A stretch of 64,000 nucleotides of DNA from Crotophaga sulcirostris (GCA_013397455.1 VYZB01000119.1:1354058-1418057), one strand, 5' to 3'; shown: positions 1-13,372, numbered from the stretch's first letter. Program-made: numbers and translations. Notes: generated from the letters alone by a model not told the origin.

Positions 1-1608
1 GGGAAAAGAAGTCACTTAATCAGATTAAAAGGAAATCACCTACCAGCTGGGAACCTAACAGCTCCCACATCCTCAATTTATTTGTATAACCTCTACCTGT
101 AAAATACCCTTTCTAGGGTATTGCTAAGGCTACAGTCCTAGCATTAGCTGTTTATTCATTTTTACTTCTTAAATCAGGCAAAAAAGATGATCTGCAGCTT
201 TCAAAAAAGCTTCTTCATATTAAGAAATGCACGTGAAACTTAAGTCAACATTACATTCACACAGATGCTTGAGGCAAACTGTTCTGTTCCCACCACAAAC
301 AGCAATCATTACTCTGTAGACATGACAGATTTCTTCTGGAGCATCTGGAAGCTGCTGACTGTAAAGAAGAATCTGACTAGCATAATTAAATTAGCTCACC
401 CATTTTAATTATTTTTGCACCACATCTCAAGTGAGAAGCAGCCAAACAAATTTGTCTTGCTAAAAATTTCTATGTCATTTTTGCAGCATTGCAAGGTATT
501 ATAAAATCTATCTGTAGCCTTTGCAGGCACTCGTGCTTGTCTTCTCCAAACAGAAATATGGACACCTGAATCTATAACAAAAGACAACTAAAGGGACAAA
601 TCTCTTTCAGTTCTGTTTTCCTCTGCCCTTCCATGAGGACTGTTTCTTCAGCCAACTTTAATTCTATGCTTGCAGCTGGAGCACCATTTCATCACCTTCT
701 GTTTGATGTCTTAGAACCTCCACTCCTGCCCTCTCTTTAGTGACTCTTGCTTTCTGTCCAACCCCTGTGTACTGTCTGCATTTGCTGTCCAGAGTTCTCA
801 TCCTCAACTTTCTCTCCTTGGGTTTACAGTCCTTGGCTTCAAAGTAGTGTTTTCCCACCAGCCTCTGAAGATGCCTTTCCAGCCAAGCCCTTGCTCTCTT
901 TAAGGTAACTTCAGTATCACTGGTAATGCCCTTCTGGACATTCTTCCCCACTTTTGACTGCCTCAGGTTTAGTGATATCTTTGCATTATCTGACCACAAC
1001 GCCACACCTCCTCATTGCTCCACCCCAAGTCCTCTTCAACTCAGCTCTCTTTAAATTCTCTCTACATCCCTTAAACAAGATACGTGCTGTGATACTACAC
1101 ACATACCAGTCAACTTAATAATTGCTCTTGTACTCAACACTAATCACAATTCTGGCCATTCATGAAATAATTCTACATATTGCTTGGAAAAATGCCAGTC
1201 TACATAAGTCAGCAAAGACACCAATACTCTGATTTTGCTGGTTTATTGCCCTAGTAGCCCAAATCTGTCTTTATCATCAGTGTCAGCACTTTCCATGCAC
1301 TGCTTCACACAGCTCTACCTGTCTGCACAATTTCCCTTCCTTTTTTAAGGACGCTCACCAGCTTAGACATTCCCATACTGATAGCCAGCAAGACCCAAGA
1401 CTACAACATCCACACTGCTGCAGAGATCCTGTCCACAGGGTGTCATTTGGGTACTCCAACCGCTCGCTCGCCACCCACCAGCACTCACCTGTGCTAAAAT
1501 AGGCTTCCTGCTTTCAGACATCCTGCTGTTTACACTGCAGTGGAGCTGACCACAAATAACCATTAAATTACTTTCCTCTTCGCATTCTCCTTTCTCAAGA
1601 CAGAGTGA

Positions 1609-1636
1609 GGGGGGGGAAAAAAAAAAAGAAAAAAAA
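1609..1636. repeat. G-run followed by A-rich tract
   Basis: Eight consecutive G are followed by runs of A interrupted by one G. It is a simple low-complexity tract with no other feature attached. Confidence 0.85.
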
Positions 1637-1896
1637 GACCCTGAACTACAGTACCAGCACACTATAGCTACTGCCACCATAGCCAGCAACATGGTCTCGT
1701 CTTTCCGTGCAATAGTTAAAGTTCTGAAGCCTCTGGAGCATCTGTCATTTCACAACATACAACATTTCATGAAGCCCCAAGCAATCAATCAAGTCCTTTG
1801 TACCAAAAACCCTTTCAGAAAAGGATTCAAATTATCAGTTTTGCTCCAAGTGCTGAAATCAGAGAAACAGAAAGTGTATTTCACACACAATGTAGT

Positions 1897-1975
1897 GAAA
1901 AAAAGAAAAAGCAAAAAAAAAAGGCAAAAAAAAGAAAAAGAAAAAAAAAAGAAAAAGAAAAAGAAAAAAAAGAAA
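1897..1975. repeat. A-rich (GAAAAA)n-like low-complexity tract
   Basis: About 80 bases are almost only A with scattered G, in irregular GAAAA to GAAAAAAAA units. It creates lysine-rich ORFs on the plus strand and phenylalanine-rich ORFs on the minus strand that should not be read as proteins. I find no retroposed gene body to its left, so it does not look like the tail of a processed pseudogene. Confidence 0.9.
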
Positions 1976-3553
1976 TCAATAGTTTGTTCCACACAGCAAC
2001 CTAAAAATTGGGACTTATGACAATGAATATTGAAGTTGAAAACCAACTACATGATCACGTACTCGCAAAGAAACTATTTTTTTCTTTATGTGCATTTTTC
2101 CTTTTCATCTAATACTCAACTTATACCAACTCAATCAAATGAAAAGAAAAAGAACCAGCTATTCACTAGTGGGTTATATTTAGCAATAGGCAGTCTAACA
2201 TATTAAAGCATTTTTTCCCCCCAGTACTCAACCTGAATTGATACCATCAACAGCTGCCAACTACACAACACATTCTACAGATTTAAAGAAAGTAGATTAA
2301 AAAAAAATACTGAAATATAATTAAAGGTAAACTACCAGATGAATGGTGCTATAACAGGCATATTACTTCTACAGATGTGTACTTTTGATAAAGGAAAAAC
2401 AAAGGCCCTTCCTTGCAGCCAGGTGGCGTTGCCCGACATCAGGGAATCAAGGCTGCTTGGTTACACAGCTCATGGAACTCACAGGGGTTTCCACTCAGGC
2501 CAGTAACAGCAGTTTTGAAAAACAAAAACATCATCACACTTAGCAAAGTTTAGATCAAGCTCCACTGTAGCCAAATCCCAATATCAATGACTGCTCTCCC
2601 AGAGCAAGAAATTAGAAATGCAGAAATTAAAACTGGCCACACCGACTGAAGTCGGTAATTTCTGTTTGTATCCGCACTGCTAAAAGTGTCGGCTGAAGAC
2701 ATTAAGGGCAGCAAGATCAATAGAAGCCCTCACACTTGAATGTATAGCACACAACTAGGGGGAAAAATGAGTAGTTAACATGCAGGTTTAAAAATACATG
2801 TTTCCTAAATCAGTTACGTGCCCAAGTACACAAGGCTCCAGCAGATTAAAAATACAGTAACTAACCTGCTTGTCCGACCAAAGTCCTTCCAAACTCACAG
2901 CTTACTTGAGAAAGGCAAACAGTCTCATGAACTCATTCCCTCTGAGCTGCGTGGACTCTAATATAAATGAGCCATTACCCAGTTCACACGTCTATCCTGG
3001 AAGGAGATATTCTAATCCTTCTTTGAAGTGTTCTGTTACTGTTAGTGGGTTTCAAAAGCAGGTGTAAACATAAACCAACTCCCACTCCCTTCCACTGCCA
3101 GAATAATCAGGGATTATCTACCCAGGAAAGCTCTTCCCAGTTAACCTCAACATACAAAAAAAATCATCCAGACTTAAAATTCACCACAAACTACATTCAC
3201 AGTTAAGAAAATCCCTTAGCACGAGTAAAAGACTCGTTAAACTCGTTAAAACATTGACAAAGACATTATTACCTTTATGGGTTTTCAATTGGACCAAACT
3301 TATTTTTTTTTAAAAAAATAAAAAACATAAGGACACTTTCAAACAGCTTAAAGTCACATCAACAGAACACTATAGTGAGAAAATTAATCCTGTAACATCT
3401 GGTAAGCAAACCATATTGGTTATGACTTTTAATTTTTTTTTTTAGAAGAGAGCAAGCTGCATATATATGCAAAACAAAAGAAGCCACGTAAAATGCTTGA
3501 TTGCATAAGCACTAGGTCCAGATTCAAAAGAAAAATATTTTTCTGTGACTTAC

Positions 3554-3654
3554 CAGAATTTCTCTTTGACACGAGCTTCAAATTCATGCTGACTACAGTA
3601 CAGATCACAAGAACCAAGAGAACAAGAGGCTTCATCTTTCACTTTCCGTGACAG
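3554..3654 (-). CDS. candidate coding exon, unidentified gene
   Basis: A 101-base segment on the minus strand lies between a good acceptor (TTTGCATTTCAG) and a strong donor (GTAAGTC). Two of its three frames are open. Read without carried bases it gives SRKVKDEASC, then a Cys-rich stretch, and ends EFEARVKEKF; this composition looks like a real soluble protein, and it is the frame obtained by joining to the ATG that ends the candidate CpG-island exon at 14652. Read from an internal ATG at 3633-3635 (A at -3) it gives a hydrophobic start, MKPLVLLVLVICTVVS, resembling a signal peptide or membrane anchor. The two frames exclude each other as the main product unless both are used. I recognise neither. 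With no upstream exon the second reading would be favoured; with the CpG-island ATG, the first. Splice-site quality supports an exon; the gene identity is unknown. Confidence 0.35.
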
Positions 3655-6600
3655 CTGAAATGCAAACATAGTATGAAGTCTGAATCACAGCTCTTCACTA
3701 CAACAAAGCAGCAGCTACAGTTAAACATTTCTCAAAGAACTATTACAGGGACACGGCTTAATCTAGTGACTTCTGCATTTATTTTTATGCAGAGGTAGGA
3801 AAACATAATGGTTCAAAGTAACTGCCTATGAATAATTTATCTCTGACTACCACACAAAAAGGTTGGGGTTTTTTAAATGACACTTTAAAAATATTATTTT
3901 GCTTAAAAAAACACAACACTTAACTGTTTATTTGAAATAGCACGGATCTAATCTGGTAGATTTTTTATGTTACTTAAGGAGGAGACCCTGATGGTCATGA
4001 TTAGTTTTGTCTCACACAAACAGGCCACACACTTAAAAATGAACCTCACATTGTTCAGGAAAAGATAAAGAGTAGGTTATTCATGCAATTTCTCTAAGCA
4101 ATCTTATTTTCCCACTGGCGACCCTGTAAAAGCTTCTACAAGGATTTAATGCTATTCCAGAGATTTCTCCTATAAAGTGAGGTAAAGACAGGTGAATGAA
4201 ATTCAGAAATCAGTGAATGCAGGTCTTGGGATTCTTATTAAAAAAAGACAAAGTTAGTCTCTCCTGTGAACTTTACTACTTACTTTATATTATGTACATT
4301 AAAAAAAATAGCAAGAGCACACCAAGGATCCTTATCTGTACTTAAAAACAGGTAGAACAGATCTAAACTCAGCAAAGTCCATCTCTTTATACATCTCTCT
4401 CTCTTGCAACGAAGAAACACGTATGCTTAATTATAAGCTGGAGTCCTCAAATATATGCTTAGCTTGAATTCACAGGCCTTTATGTGGTTTGATATATTTA
4501 GACTCCAGGAATTCATCTCCATATCAGATAGAGACTTTAGATCAGGACCCTTATTCTCAGATCAAGAGGGCAGCCATCTAAATCAGTACGATATTATTAT
4601 TTGCACCAAAAGATTCAACAAACATTTTACAGCAGTTTCTTTTAAACAGAAAAGCGCAAAACTACCTGTATTAGTACACAAAACAAAGGCCAACATAACA
4701 CAAACATTGCTTAAGTGCCGTACCCCATGCACCCACCAGTCCACTCAGAGGCACCTCAACTTTGGGAGCAGCCCAGCCCCCTGCAGATCTACATTCACTC
4801 AACATGATAAACCAGCAAGAGGGTGCAGTGTCCTGCAGCGCACTGAAAATTATTCAGTTTAATTTATTACATCAAATAGTCTTCCCTTGTAATTTTACTA
4901 CCAGCCTACTGTTGTGTGAAGAAAATGTAAGGAACCATGTATAATCTTTTACACGATGGCAATTAAGCTGCTATTCAATTATTTCAAAATTACCACTTAC
5001 AACTGAAGTTTCCCCCCCTTTCACCTTATGGTACTGCGAGCTATAAATAGGGAGTGGATTTTTGCCTTCCCCTGGATTCTATGTTCCTGTGGGCACTTTA
5101 AGCCTATTGATTCCCCACAGTAACAATGCTAAAGGACTTTTCAAGGAATAATACACACTGAAGGCTGTCTGACAGTGGTTAATGGCAGAATTAGTATTCA
5201 TTCTTCCTTAACCTCTCCTTGGAGTACCAAAATCCTGAAACATGCAAGGCCATCTTGAAAAGAGAGCTTAAAGAAAAGTAATTGAACTAAATCTTTTGAC
5301 AGATAATTGTAATGACGATGTTATGCTAGAATGATTTTCAAGTGTAGCTTTGCAAATTACTTTCTCCACTTTCCTCCCTTCAGTTATTACAGCTGAGGTA
5401 TGGAACTCCTAGGTTTTTTTTCACGTGGGTCCCTCCATCCCCACTCAAAATGAGCTATGTTGCACTAAATACACTTTAAAATACAGAGCAAGTTCTGCCA
5501 GCCAGCATTCATGCTAGAGATAGGGGGGAAATCTTGGTTCTGTCAGCACAGATAGGAGCTTTGCTTTTTGAAGCCTTGGCCTCACCAAGGCAGTCAGTCT
5601 CTGTACCTGCAAAAATAATGAAAATAAAGGAAGAAAAGGGCAAGAAACTACTCCACCACCCAGCCATTCACAGCCTAGCCCAGAGCCTCAGCTTGTCACA
5701 TCTGACACAACCCCAGTGAAGCTGGCATGAAAACACACATCAGAGTTTAAGGTGTCACTTTCACCATCCTAGATGTCCAACCAGAAGAAGGTAGGATCAA
5801 TCACACCAGTACAACCTCTGGGTTACTGGTTACTGTCCTGAGACAGCAGGCAGCTACAGAAAACAAAGCTGTTCAAACTGACATACCATAAATGTTTTTT
5901 TAAACATACGATTTGACAAAGAACACAAGGTACAACATAAGACTTACTTCCCCCAGAAGAATGTCGAGCAGCCAGAAGATGGAGGGTTGTATGTGTCCAA
6001 GACAAAGTCTCTAAGCCAAGACTTCCATCATGCCTCCCAACAGACCAGTCTCAACTCCCTCCTCTGGGCCATTCACTCACATATCAGGCAATGGGATGGA
6101 CCAGGGACACAAGTCAATCCTGTGCTAGACCTGCTAGGTCTAGGAAATAAGTGAGTGGAAGACTGCCTATGATCTGATGAAGAACATGAATAAAACTCTG
6201 CTAGCTTGAAGAGATATGATATGGGATAAACCAATTAACATTCAATACCAATTTTCCTCCAAGCAGAGCTGATTTTGTCATTTGACAAACTTTCCCCTCA
6301 CAGGCACTGAGCAGCATTTCCCTGAGGAGCTGCTCACTCTGATGCTGCCAACTCCAAGCAGCTGTGAGTAGGTGCTCACAGCCACAACAAGAACTCTACT
6401 GGATACACCTCACAAGAGTGGGACCAAGTTTAGGACCACTCCCAGAAGAGTGAAGATGATGTCTTACTTAATACAGATATAGAAATACTAATTACAGCTA
6501 ACGTGCCCAAGATCACTGAGAGGAGGGGAGACACAGAATAAGGTGCTGGTTGAGAAGGCTGAAAGAATTGCTAAACAAGTTAATCCTACCCTTGTTGTGG

Positions 6601-9600
6601 ACTGCCAGGTTGTGTTTGTATCCAGATAAGGCAAGGAAGATTGCTACCATCAGAGGGAGAAAATGCAGGAAAAGCAAGGTGTGACAACTTTATTGTCAAT
6701 CATTCTACTGCTAACAAAGCCACCCTTTCCCTCCTCATAGTGTTTGATGCTACAGACCAAAGACTTCAGACAGCTTTCCCAATCTGCTGTAAGCACCCAG
6801 CAACTGCAAGGAGACCAGGTTGTGATGCAACACAAATTCTGTTGTTCTAGCAGAAATCCTAATTGTATATGCTGCCTAATGCCCTTCACCTGTATTGACA
6901 AACTTAGTTCTTTCTTCTGAGTCCTCAGCAAACAGGGCTTGGGAAATTGTGTCCTATTTTTTCACATACTGCTTCCTGTCCTTTCAGCACCCACTTCAGC
7001 TCATGTAGCTTCACAGACTCAAAAGAATTTCAAGTGACGAGGTCGGAAGAAAGCACTTAGAAAGTAGAAGGAAACTGGAGCATTAATATTCTGTACAAAA
7101 CCCAGCACTGAAATTCCCGAGTTTCCACCTTAAATATAATTTAGTTTTGCTCTAATTTCTACCGTGAGCCGTGTTTCTGTAGTGTTCCTTTTTAAGAGAA
7201 AGCAAGAAAAGGAAAGCGGTGCATGTGTGTACTCAGGCGCACATCTGCGCACAGACTGATATCTGCTGACACACCATGAGGCTCTGTAGGTTCTGGTTGC
7301 TCCACAGAAGTTGTGATGCAGAAGGTGCTCATTAGAAACAGCAGCCCACCTCTTTACTGGCTTCCAATTGTCAGGTTGTTTTGTTCAGAAATCGCAGGGA
7401 AATAAATTACAGTTTTCACCCCACACACAAAGGATGAAACGGCAACAGTAATTCTTTCGTTGTCTTCACAGTACTAAACGGTGACTTCTGTTCATTTCTT
7501 TTCAAACCATTTCCCCACTCCTCTCGTTAAGGCTTCAGATTTTAATATGAACCCTCTCTCAAGTCTTCTTTTGCCAATACACGAAACTTGTAGCTGCTTA
7601 TTACTGTAAGATTTTTCAGAATATACAATATGCTGGTTAGAAGCAATCCACAATGGGCATCAGTCCCTTTTTGTCGATACTTCAAACACAAACAAAAAAA
7701 TATTTGGGATCAGAGATGCAAACTAGTTCAAGTAGTGTATCTTCAGCTCTACTTCAGATGGGTCGTGCAGCATTCTTCACTCTGTTGCTCAATGAGTATC
7801 GAAGAATACCTCATTTTGCCTAATTCATTGCATCTTCACCATCATAACCAGCCACTTAAGTTGTCTAAATACACAAGGAATGTTAATCCTACAAGGCAGT
7901 GTGCATTCTTGCAGGATTTGAGCCTCTGCTGGGCTCAATTCCTTCACTAAATTCATATCTGGCTAATTCTCCTTGTTCAGCCAACATTCTACAAGAAATT
8001 TAAAACTGAGGTAAGCACACTTGGCAGTGTTTGTGTTGTGCAAGCTGAAACTAACTAGCAACAACGAGACAACATCTAAAAATATTTGGGATCATTGCAA
8101 CAATGTATCAGCTGCATGATAACAATACAATAAGGAAAGACCAAGTTTTGTCCTGAGGAGGCAAAGGAAACCACAGCTAAATACACAGAGCCTCTGACAA
8201 GGTCACAACATCAATCTGTAATGATTCCTCCAAAGGCAGCGTGTCTGGGTGTGAAAGAAAAGGAACAAACTGTAAAACTCACAGATCCTTTGTATTTTGA
8301 AGGAGGCAAACTCAAAATCTGATCAGTAACTTCAGAAGCAACAAACAGCACCACCCTTTTAGGTGTTAACACTGAGGATTTCCTTGAAAGATTGTAATGC
8401 TTCCATTAAAAGGTTAAATATCTTCCAACTGGCAACCACAGAAGATACAAAGAGCAGTATCTTAAAGCTTCAAAAGGCATCTTACAGTAACACCAAAACA
8501 AAAAAAATGGGCTTCAGTGGCAGGCACAAAAGAAAAATACTGTGGATGGCCTCCACATAATAACCTCTCCCATTAACATTTCTGGCCGCAAAGAGCAGAA
8601 GTGACTTTGGTCATGTTAAAGTGGCAATCAGACTTAACACTATGAGCAAACCGCTGGTTTGCCCCATAGAAAGAAAACCCTGTCAAGCATTTGCACAAGA
8701 ACCTTTTCCTGCAAGAACTTTCTGATCCAATAGCTGCCTGAAATAGGGCTCATTTATGGCTAAAAAATGAAGAGTAGAAAATGGAAAAAATCCCCTGAAA
8801 TATTCCAAATACATTCCTATATCTATAGAATCAAAACACTAACCGGGGGGGTTAGTGATGCACATACAATACAGGCACTCATCTCTGCTAAGAAAATTTG
8901 ACAAAAACCTGAGCAGCCCATCTTAACAGATCCATGAACCAAAAGAACTAGAACTACTCAGCACTGATCAACAGATCCAGTGCTATCAGCTCGCACCACG
9001 CACTGACCTTGATTCCCTAAGCAACTTGCTCACACAGAATTCAAGTTCATTGTATCTTCAAATTGGATTTTAAATCCCTGAATCCTACTCCTTCCTCGCT
9101 GCAGAAACTCCTGCACTTGGAAGTGCAGAAAGCAACTGTATGGAGGAACAACAAAGGAGTGTGGAAGTTAGCTATTATTTTTAAGCCGCTTGCACAGCTG
9201 CACTGTCAATGATGTACTGATTCAGCACTACCCTGGATTCTACAGAGAACAATTGCTCCAGCCTTAACTTTGCAATATTTTAACTACACATTCCAGGATA
9301 TACAGATATGCTCATCCTGTACCCACAGCTTTTAAATTTGAGTAGTCCAGGCCTTTTATAGACATTCAAAGTGAAATACATGTTGTGGGAGGAGGATTAC
9401 AGCTGTACTTCAAGCCCTCATGGTTATGAGGTCAACATAATGGATCTATTAATTTACAGCCTTTTTTTTCTCCAGAGTAGGTGCTATTAATATTCTACAT
9501 ATATTTACTTCTGCAGATTGTGGTTTAATCAATACAGTACTTCAGGCAACATGAGGTACCGTAGGCAATGAAACGACTGTCAGACCCAGAGAGTTCAGGT

Positions 9601-9795
9601 TTACAGAATGGGGCTTAGCCTCTTACCACCTTGCAGAAGTACTTAAAAGATTTCAGAAAAGCCAGCTGGGGGAGAGAAGAGAACCTGAAGATGGTCTAGA
9701 CTTGGAAAGCTAAACATGTACACTAGTACTGGGAAAGAGGAGTGATTTTAAGAATCCAGTTAAAACATCTTAAGTCCTAGAGCTGATGCACTTAC
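3655..9795. other. gene-poor AT-rich stretch, probably intronic
   Basis: Six kilobases with no recognisable gene, RNA gene or transposon. The ORFs are short (about 60-135 codons) and overlap in different frames, as expected by chance. The segment near 6500-6545 has a weak resemblance to the CCCAAGATCAC part of MIR elements, but it is too short to call. If the minus-strand gene model is right, this is part of its largest intron. Confidence 0.45.
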
Positions 9796-9841
9796 AGTAA
9801 AACAGTAAAGCAGAGGGAGCAGCAGCAGTAATCACAGCCAC
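9796..9841 (-). other. exon-like 46-base segment (weak candidate)
   Basis: On the minus strand the segment sits between a very good acceptor with a continuous pyrimidine run (TTGTCTTTTCCCTCAG) and a GTAAGTG donor. It is open in two frames, but including it between the exons at 11681-11790 and 3554-3654 closes the long frame at an early TGA. It could be an untranslated or alternative exon, or chance splice-site look-alikes. Confidence 0.15.
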
Positions 9842-11680
9842 CTGAGGGAAAAGACAAGCCCCAGCCACGGGTGACTATGTATGCTTTCCAACATACTAGA
9901 AAGCCAGAAGGCCACTGGGCACCATCCCAGGAGGGCAGACTACTTCTGGGCTGAGATGAACTCAGAGGCTACTCTCTTAGACTCAGCTCAGCCAGCCCAC
10001 CCTGGGCTGCAGAGAAGCTCCACTCAGGAAAAAAAAGACTCTAAACCCTGCTTTTCAGCTCTCTGGGGGAGAAAAATTTAGTTGCTGATGAGAACTCTTA
10101 GGCTTCAGAGTCACTGGTAAACCCTGTAAATTCCAGAAAACCCACAGCTTCACCTGACTCTGCTCTCTTCAGTCACTAACACCCAGAGCAAACGCCACTG
10201 TTCAGGTCATGGCCTTTTCCTCCTAAGTGCGTTAGATGATCTTGCCAGTGAGCCCAGGTCACTTCTACAGAGCCTTAGCCACAAAAGGAGACAACATTTC
10301 AGATTAAGAGAGATGAGAAAAGTCCATTCTCACTGACACCGTTTTCAAAACTCACTTGCTGCTTTTATATCAAGAACGAAGTCTGTCCAATTCGCAGCAG
10401 CCTACACAAGAGCATTACTAAACCAAAAGATTAGATGCTTTGCCTCTTTCATACTCATACCAACCCGTCTCCCCAAGCAGCTTTTGTAGAAAAGCTACTA
10501 AAAATGAAGAGAGAGACAGTTCAAAGAGAGGTCTCAATCCTGAAAGGTAATGCATCCCTCCTCTTCACCCCGCCCCACTGCTCCCCTCGCTCTCCTGGTG
10601 CTCCTCAAGGCTCATTACGGAGGTGCTCAGCACAAAACAGAACTAGATTTTGGACTGGGATGCCATCTGCATGCTGAAATGCTCCCTGCTTTCACAGAGA
10701 AACTGCTTTTACAGCATCTTAAAACAGCCCTCTTTCCAGGACCACATAGAAGATGGACTGCAGTTGTTACAAGCATCAGCCGTATTGACTTTATATCTGC
10801 TCCTGTATACATTCATTCCTCTGCAATATTTACACAATAACAATATTTGCACTTTTCATGGCAAACCTGGTCCACATTCACTCCCGCACATTAATGAAAC
10901 AAGTGCCAAGAGAACACAACTCTGCATGAGATGTGCTTAGAATTTCATTCCTTGATCTCATTCCTGGCCACATGCTTCCCTAACTAATACATAATGCTCA
11001 AAGAAGACAGAATTAACAGGAAAAAAAATTACATACCAGCTGTTATGCTTCTTATAAAACACTCTTCCACAGTTTTCCACTTATAAAACACAATTCCAGA
11101 GAAACAAGACAGGGCACTTCACTCTGCTGTCAGCAAAGGCAAGTTGCTTTCACTGTGCTCGGCACCATCTCATAGTACCTTAATGTGATAAACATATTCC
11201 TGATGAGGATTTTTTTTCCCTTATACAACTAGAAGGTAGCCTTTACCTACATGTATTTTGCCAGATTTGTCTGGATGAAAATAAGAATTTAATTAAGCAA
11301 GCAAGCAAACCCCACAGAATTTGAGAATCATGAGACACTGTTTATTGAAGGTTACCTCCAGATATTTTGTGGAAATCTTGTAAACAACGGAGCTTGTTCT
11401 GACACAGGCCAAAATAAAATTAAAATATATATTTTATGTGCCCTGGAATCGCTCTGCCAAATAGACATCCTTCTTAACTTCACTCCTACACAAAGCAGTG
11501 AGAAGAGGGGCGGAAGGAACTCTCTTCCTGTAGTGCTTTTGGGGTGGAAAGCAGCTGAAAAGGAAAGGATGAGCCAAACAATTGCTGCATGAGTTTCTAG
11601 CATGCAGTCTCTCTCCCACCAGCTTTGTCACTGAACATAACGCAACCCTTGGTCCTCCACTGATTCCAAGAGGTGCTTAC
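9842..11680. other. non-coding stretch between exon-like segments
   Basis: I see only short overlapping ORFs and no repeat family. Around 11418-11440 there is a short AT palindrome (aaaatatatatttt). No confident gene or regulatory element. Confidence 0.4.
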
Positions 11681-11790
11681 CTTGGTCAAGCACCAGACAC
11701 CAGAGGAAACCCTGATCATCAAATCTAGCAAAAAGATTCTCACTATTTTCAGCAATGGCAAGATCGCTTCCCTTTGTCTCCTTTTCAAGG
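11681..11790 (-). other. exon-like 110-base segment, possible coding exon
   Basis: On the minus strand it is bounded by an acceptor (AATCTTCCTTAAACAG) and a strong donor (CCAAG then GTAAGCACC). Two frames are open throughout. One reads LEKETKGSDLAIAENSENLF and continues with an acidic and aromatic stretch ending WCLVLDQ, which looks protein-like. The other reads LKRRQREAILPLLKIVRIFL and is the frame that joins the neighbouring candidate exons. The two readings disagree, so I cannot say which, if either, is translated. No family is recognised. Confidence 0.22.
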
Positions 11791-12038
11791 CTGTTTAAGG
11801 AAGATTTATTTTTAGTTGGACACCCTGAAAAGCAAATGGTCTCTTAAAGTGCCTCCTTATTTTGTGATACAGTTTAAACGTTCACTTCCCTTTCCAGCAC
11901 TAAATACCTCCTGATAAATAGCTCAGACTCACATTGTTTGAGGAAGGCTTAGAAACAGAGAGCAGACACAGTTTCCCAGACAGCCCTTTAAGGGTGTTTA
12001 ATAGTTGTTCACAATTCAGCATCCCTTGGTATTTTCAG

Positions 12039-12138
12039 CTTGAGCCTCAGTTAGAAGTGAGAGATTACTCAGAGCCTGAATATTCTGAAGAACAGGAAAA
12101 GTCCATACATGTAAAACGCTTTATTTGTACTTTTCATT
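12039..12138 (+). other. exon-like segment on the plus strand (weak)
   Basis: A plus-strand acceptor (TTGGTATTTTCAG) is followed by 100 open bases and a GTGAGTAC donor. The translation has an acidic stretch, LEVRDYSEPEYSEEQEKS. It lies between two minus-strand exon-like segments, so at most one strand's model is likely right unless there is antisense transcription. The call rests on splice-site shape only. Confidence 0.15.
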
Positions 12139-13266
12139 GTGAGTACAAATTCTCAGCCCTCTCCCTCAGAAACACAGCTCAATGCCACCAGCCCCAGCCA
12201 TCCCTGACAGATTCCAACCACCCCCAGCCAGCAGGGATGTCTGGCTGCACAGGGCACAGACGTGCTCCTTGGAACTTTTCATTTGTCTCCAGCCCCACAG
12301 AGGCATCTTAATTCAAGACAAAGAAAATCTGGACCAAACAGCCCCACTTCCAAACACCACAGAGAAGACACTGTTCTCCGGAGCTTTAACTGGTTAATTG
12401 TAATGTTTACCTTACTCTCCCCAACAAACTAAATCCATTTACAGACCAATCCCAGCCTCACCTGGGTGCTCCTTTCATCTCCAGGCAGGCAGAGCATCCC
12501 AAGGTGTACAAGTCTCACGTGCTGTCCACACTGCCTCCCCGTTGCTTTTCCAGCAGCCTCCCTGCACCTCTGCTGGGCTCCCCAGGCACACTGCCTCGGC
12601 ACACAAGCCACCAGTTACCTCCACAAGGAACTGAAGCCAGCAGCTGCCCTACACCTCCAGATACACACACCCCCCTCTCTTAAACCCTCCACAGCTCAAG
12701 CCTGGTGGCAAGGCACAACACTCCTGAGATGCTGAGCCCAGCAAGTGTGCTCCTACCTGCCTCGGCTTTCTCATTCCCGTGGGTTTAAGGCTGCAAAGTC
12801 CAGCTTCTTGAGGCCCAGGCCTCCAGCCTCCACCAAACCAGAAAACCTCTTCCTCCTCCCTCCCCTGCACTGACAGTCCCTGCCTGGTCAGAAGTGATCT
12901 CTGCTGCAAGAAGAGCCCATCTGCTGAGCTCACCTTCTCCCTGCCAGCCTACGAATCCCTCCTGACCCTCTCGGGTTCTTCTTTTATCTGACTTCAGTCT
13001 GGAGAGTGGCCAGTCCCCCAACACTGGCTTCCAACAGCTTCAGCTACTGCACTGCTTCAAAGTGCAGCCGCTAGACTGGCACTTCTGGAGATTAAAAGGT
13101 TCTCCATCTGCGAGGAAAAGCTCTGCTCTGTGAGATACAAAGCAGCTCAGACAAAGCTGGCCAATGCCGCATATGCACAAAGTTCCAGCAATTATGTGGC
13201 ATCCACTAAAATTGACTAAACCTGGTGAAGTGCATTAATATGGCACACCTGGTCATTTTTTCTTAC
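12139..13266. other. non-coding stretch approaching the CpG island
   Basis: GC content rises towards the island. Several overlapping ORFs of 60-95 codons on both strands look like chance products of GC-rich sequence. A minus-strand GTGAGG donor look-alike near 12460 has no good partner acceptor. Confidence 0.4.
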
Positions 13267-13372
13267 CTCTTGTGCAAGCAAACCTTCCTCCCTTCTCCCT
13301 CCCTCCCATTTTAACGCTAAAGCACCAACCACCAAACAGTCTGAAGACAAACCTCCTATGAGTTTCCAGGTA
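13267..13372 (-). other. exon-like 106-base segment (candidate second exon)
   Basis: The acceptor is excellent on the minus strand (CCCTTTTACTTTCACAG) and the donor good (AAGAG then GTAAGAAAA). Read with no carried base, the segment is open and leaves one base over, which is the phase the 11681-11790 segment needs. It contains an ATG in a strong Kozak context (AAAATGG). The peptide is rich in Arg, Gly, Phe and Trp and does not look strongly protein-like, so it may be untranslated. Confidence 0.2.

Larger units (their letters stand above)
1..3553. other. AT-rich non-coding stretch left of the first exon-like segment
   Basis: I see no recognisable gene here. The stretch carries homopurine and poly-A low-complexity tracts, annotated separately, and a tandem pair of the 9-mer actcgttaa at 3232-3249. 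A 113-codon minus-strand ORF at 664-1005 is rich in Lys and Arg but matches no family I know and has no clear splice sites, so I do not call it a gene. If the exon at 3554-3654 is real, this stretch is the downstream intron of that minus-strand gene. A weak possible next exon lies near 2893-2970, where an acceptor-like TATATTAG and a GTAAGC donor occur on the minus strand; its acceptor has almost no pyrimidine tract. Confidence 0.5.

Noticed and set aside
664..1005. 113-codon Lys/Arg-rich minus-strand ORF
   Set aside because: No splice sites, no family match and length within chance expectation for the window.
1691..2046. Lysine-rich and phenylalanine-rich ORFs
   Set aside because: Translation of the A-rich low-complexity tract on either strand.
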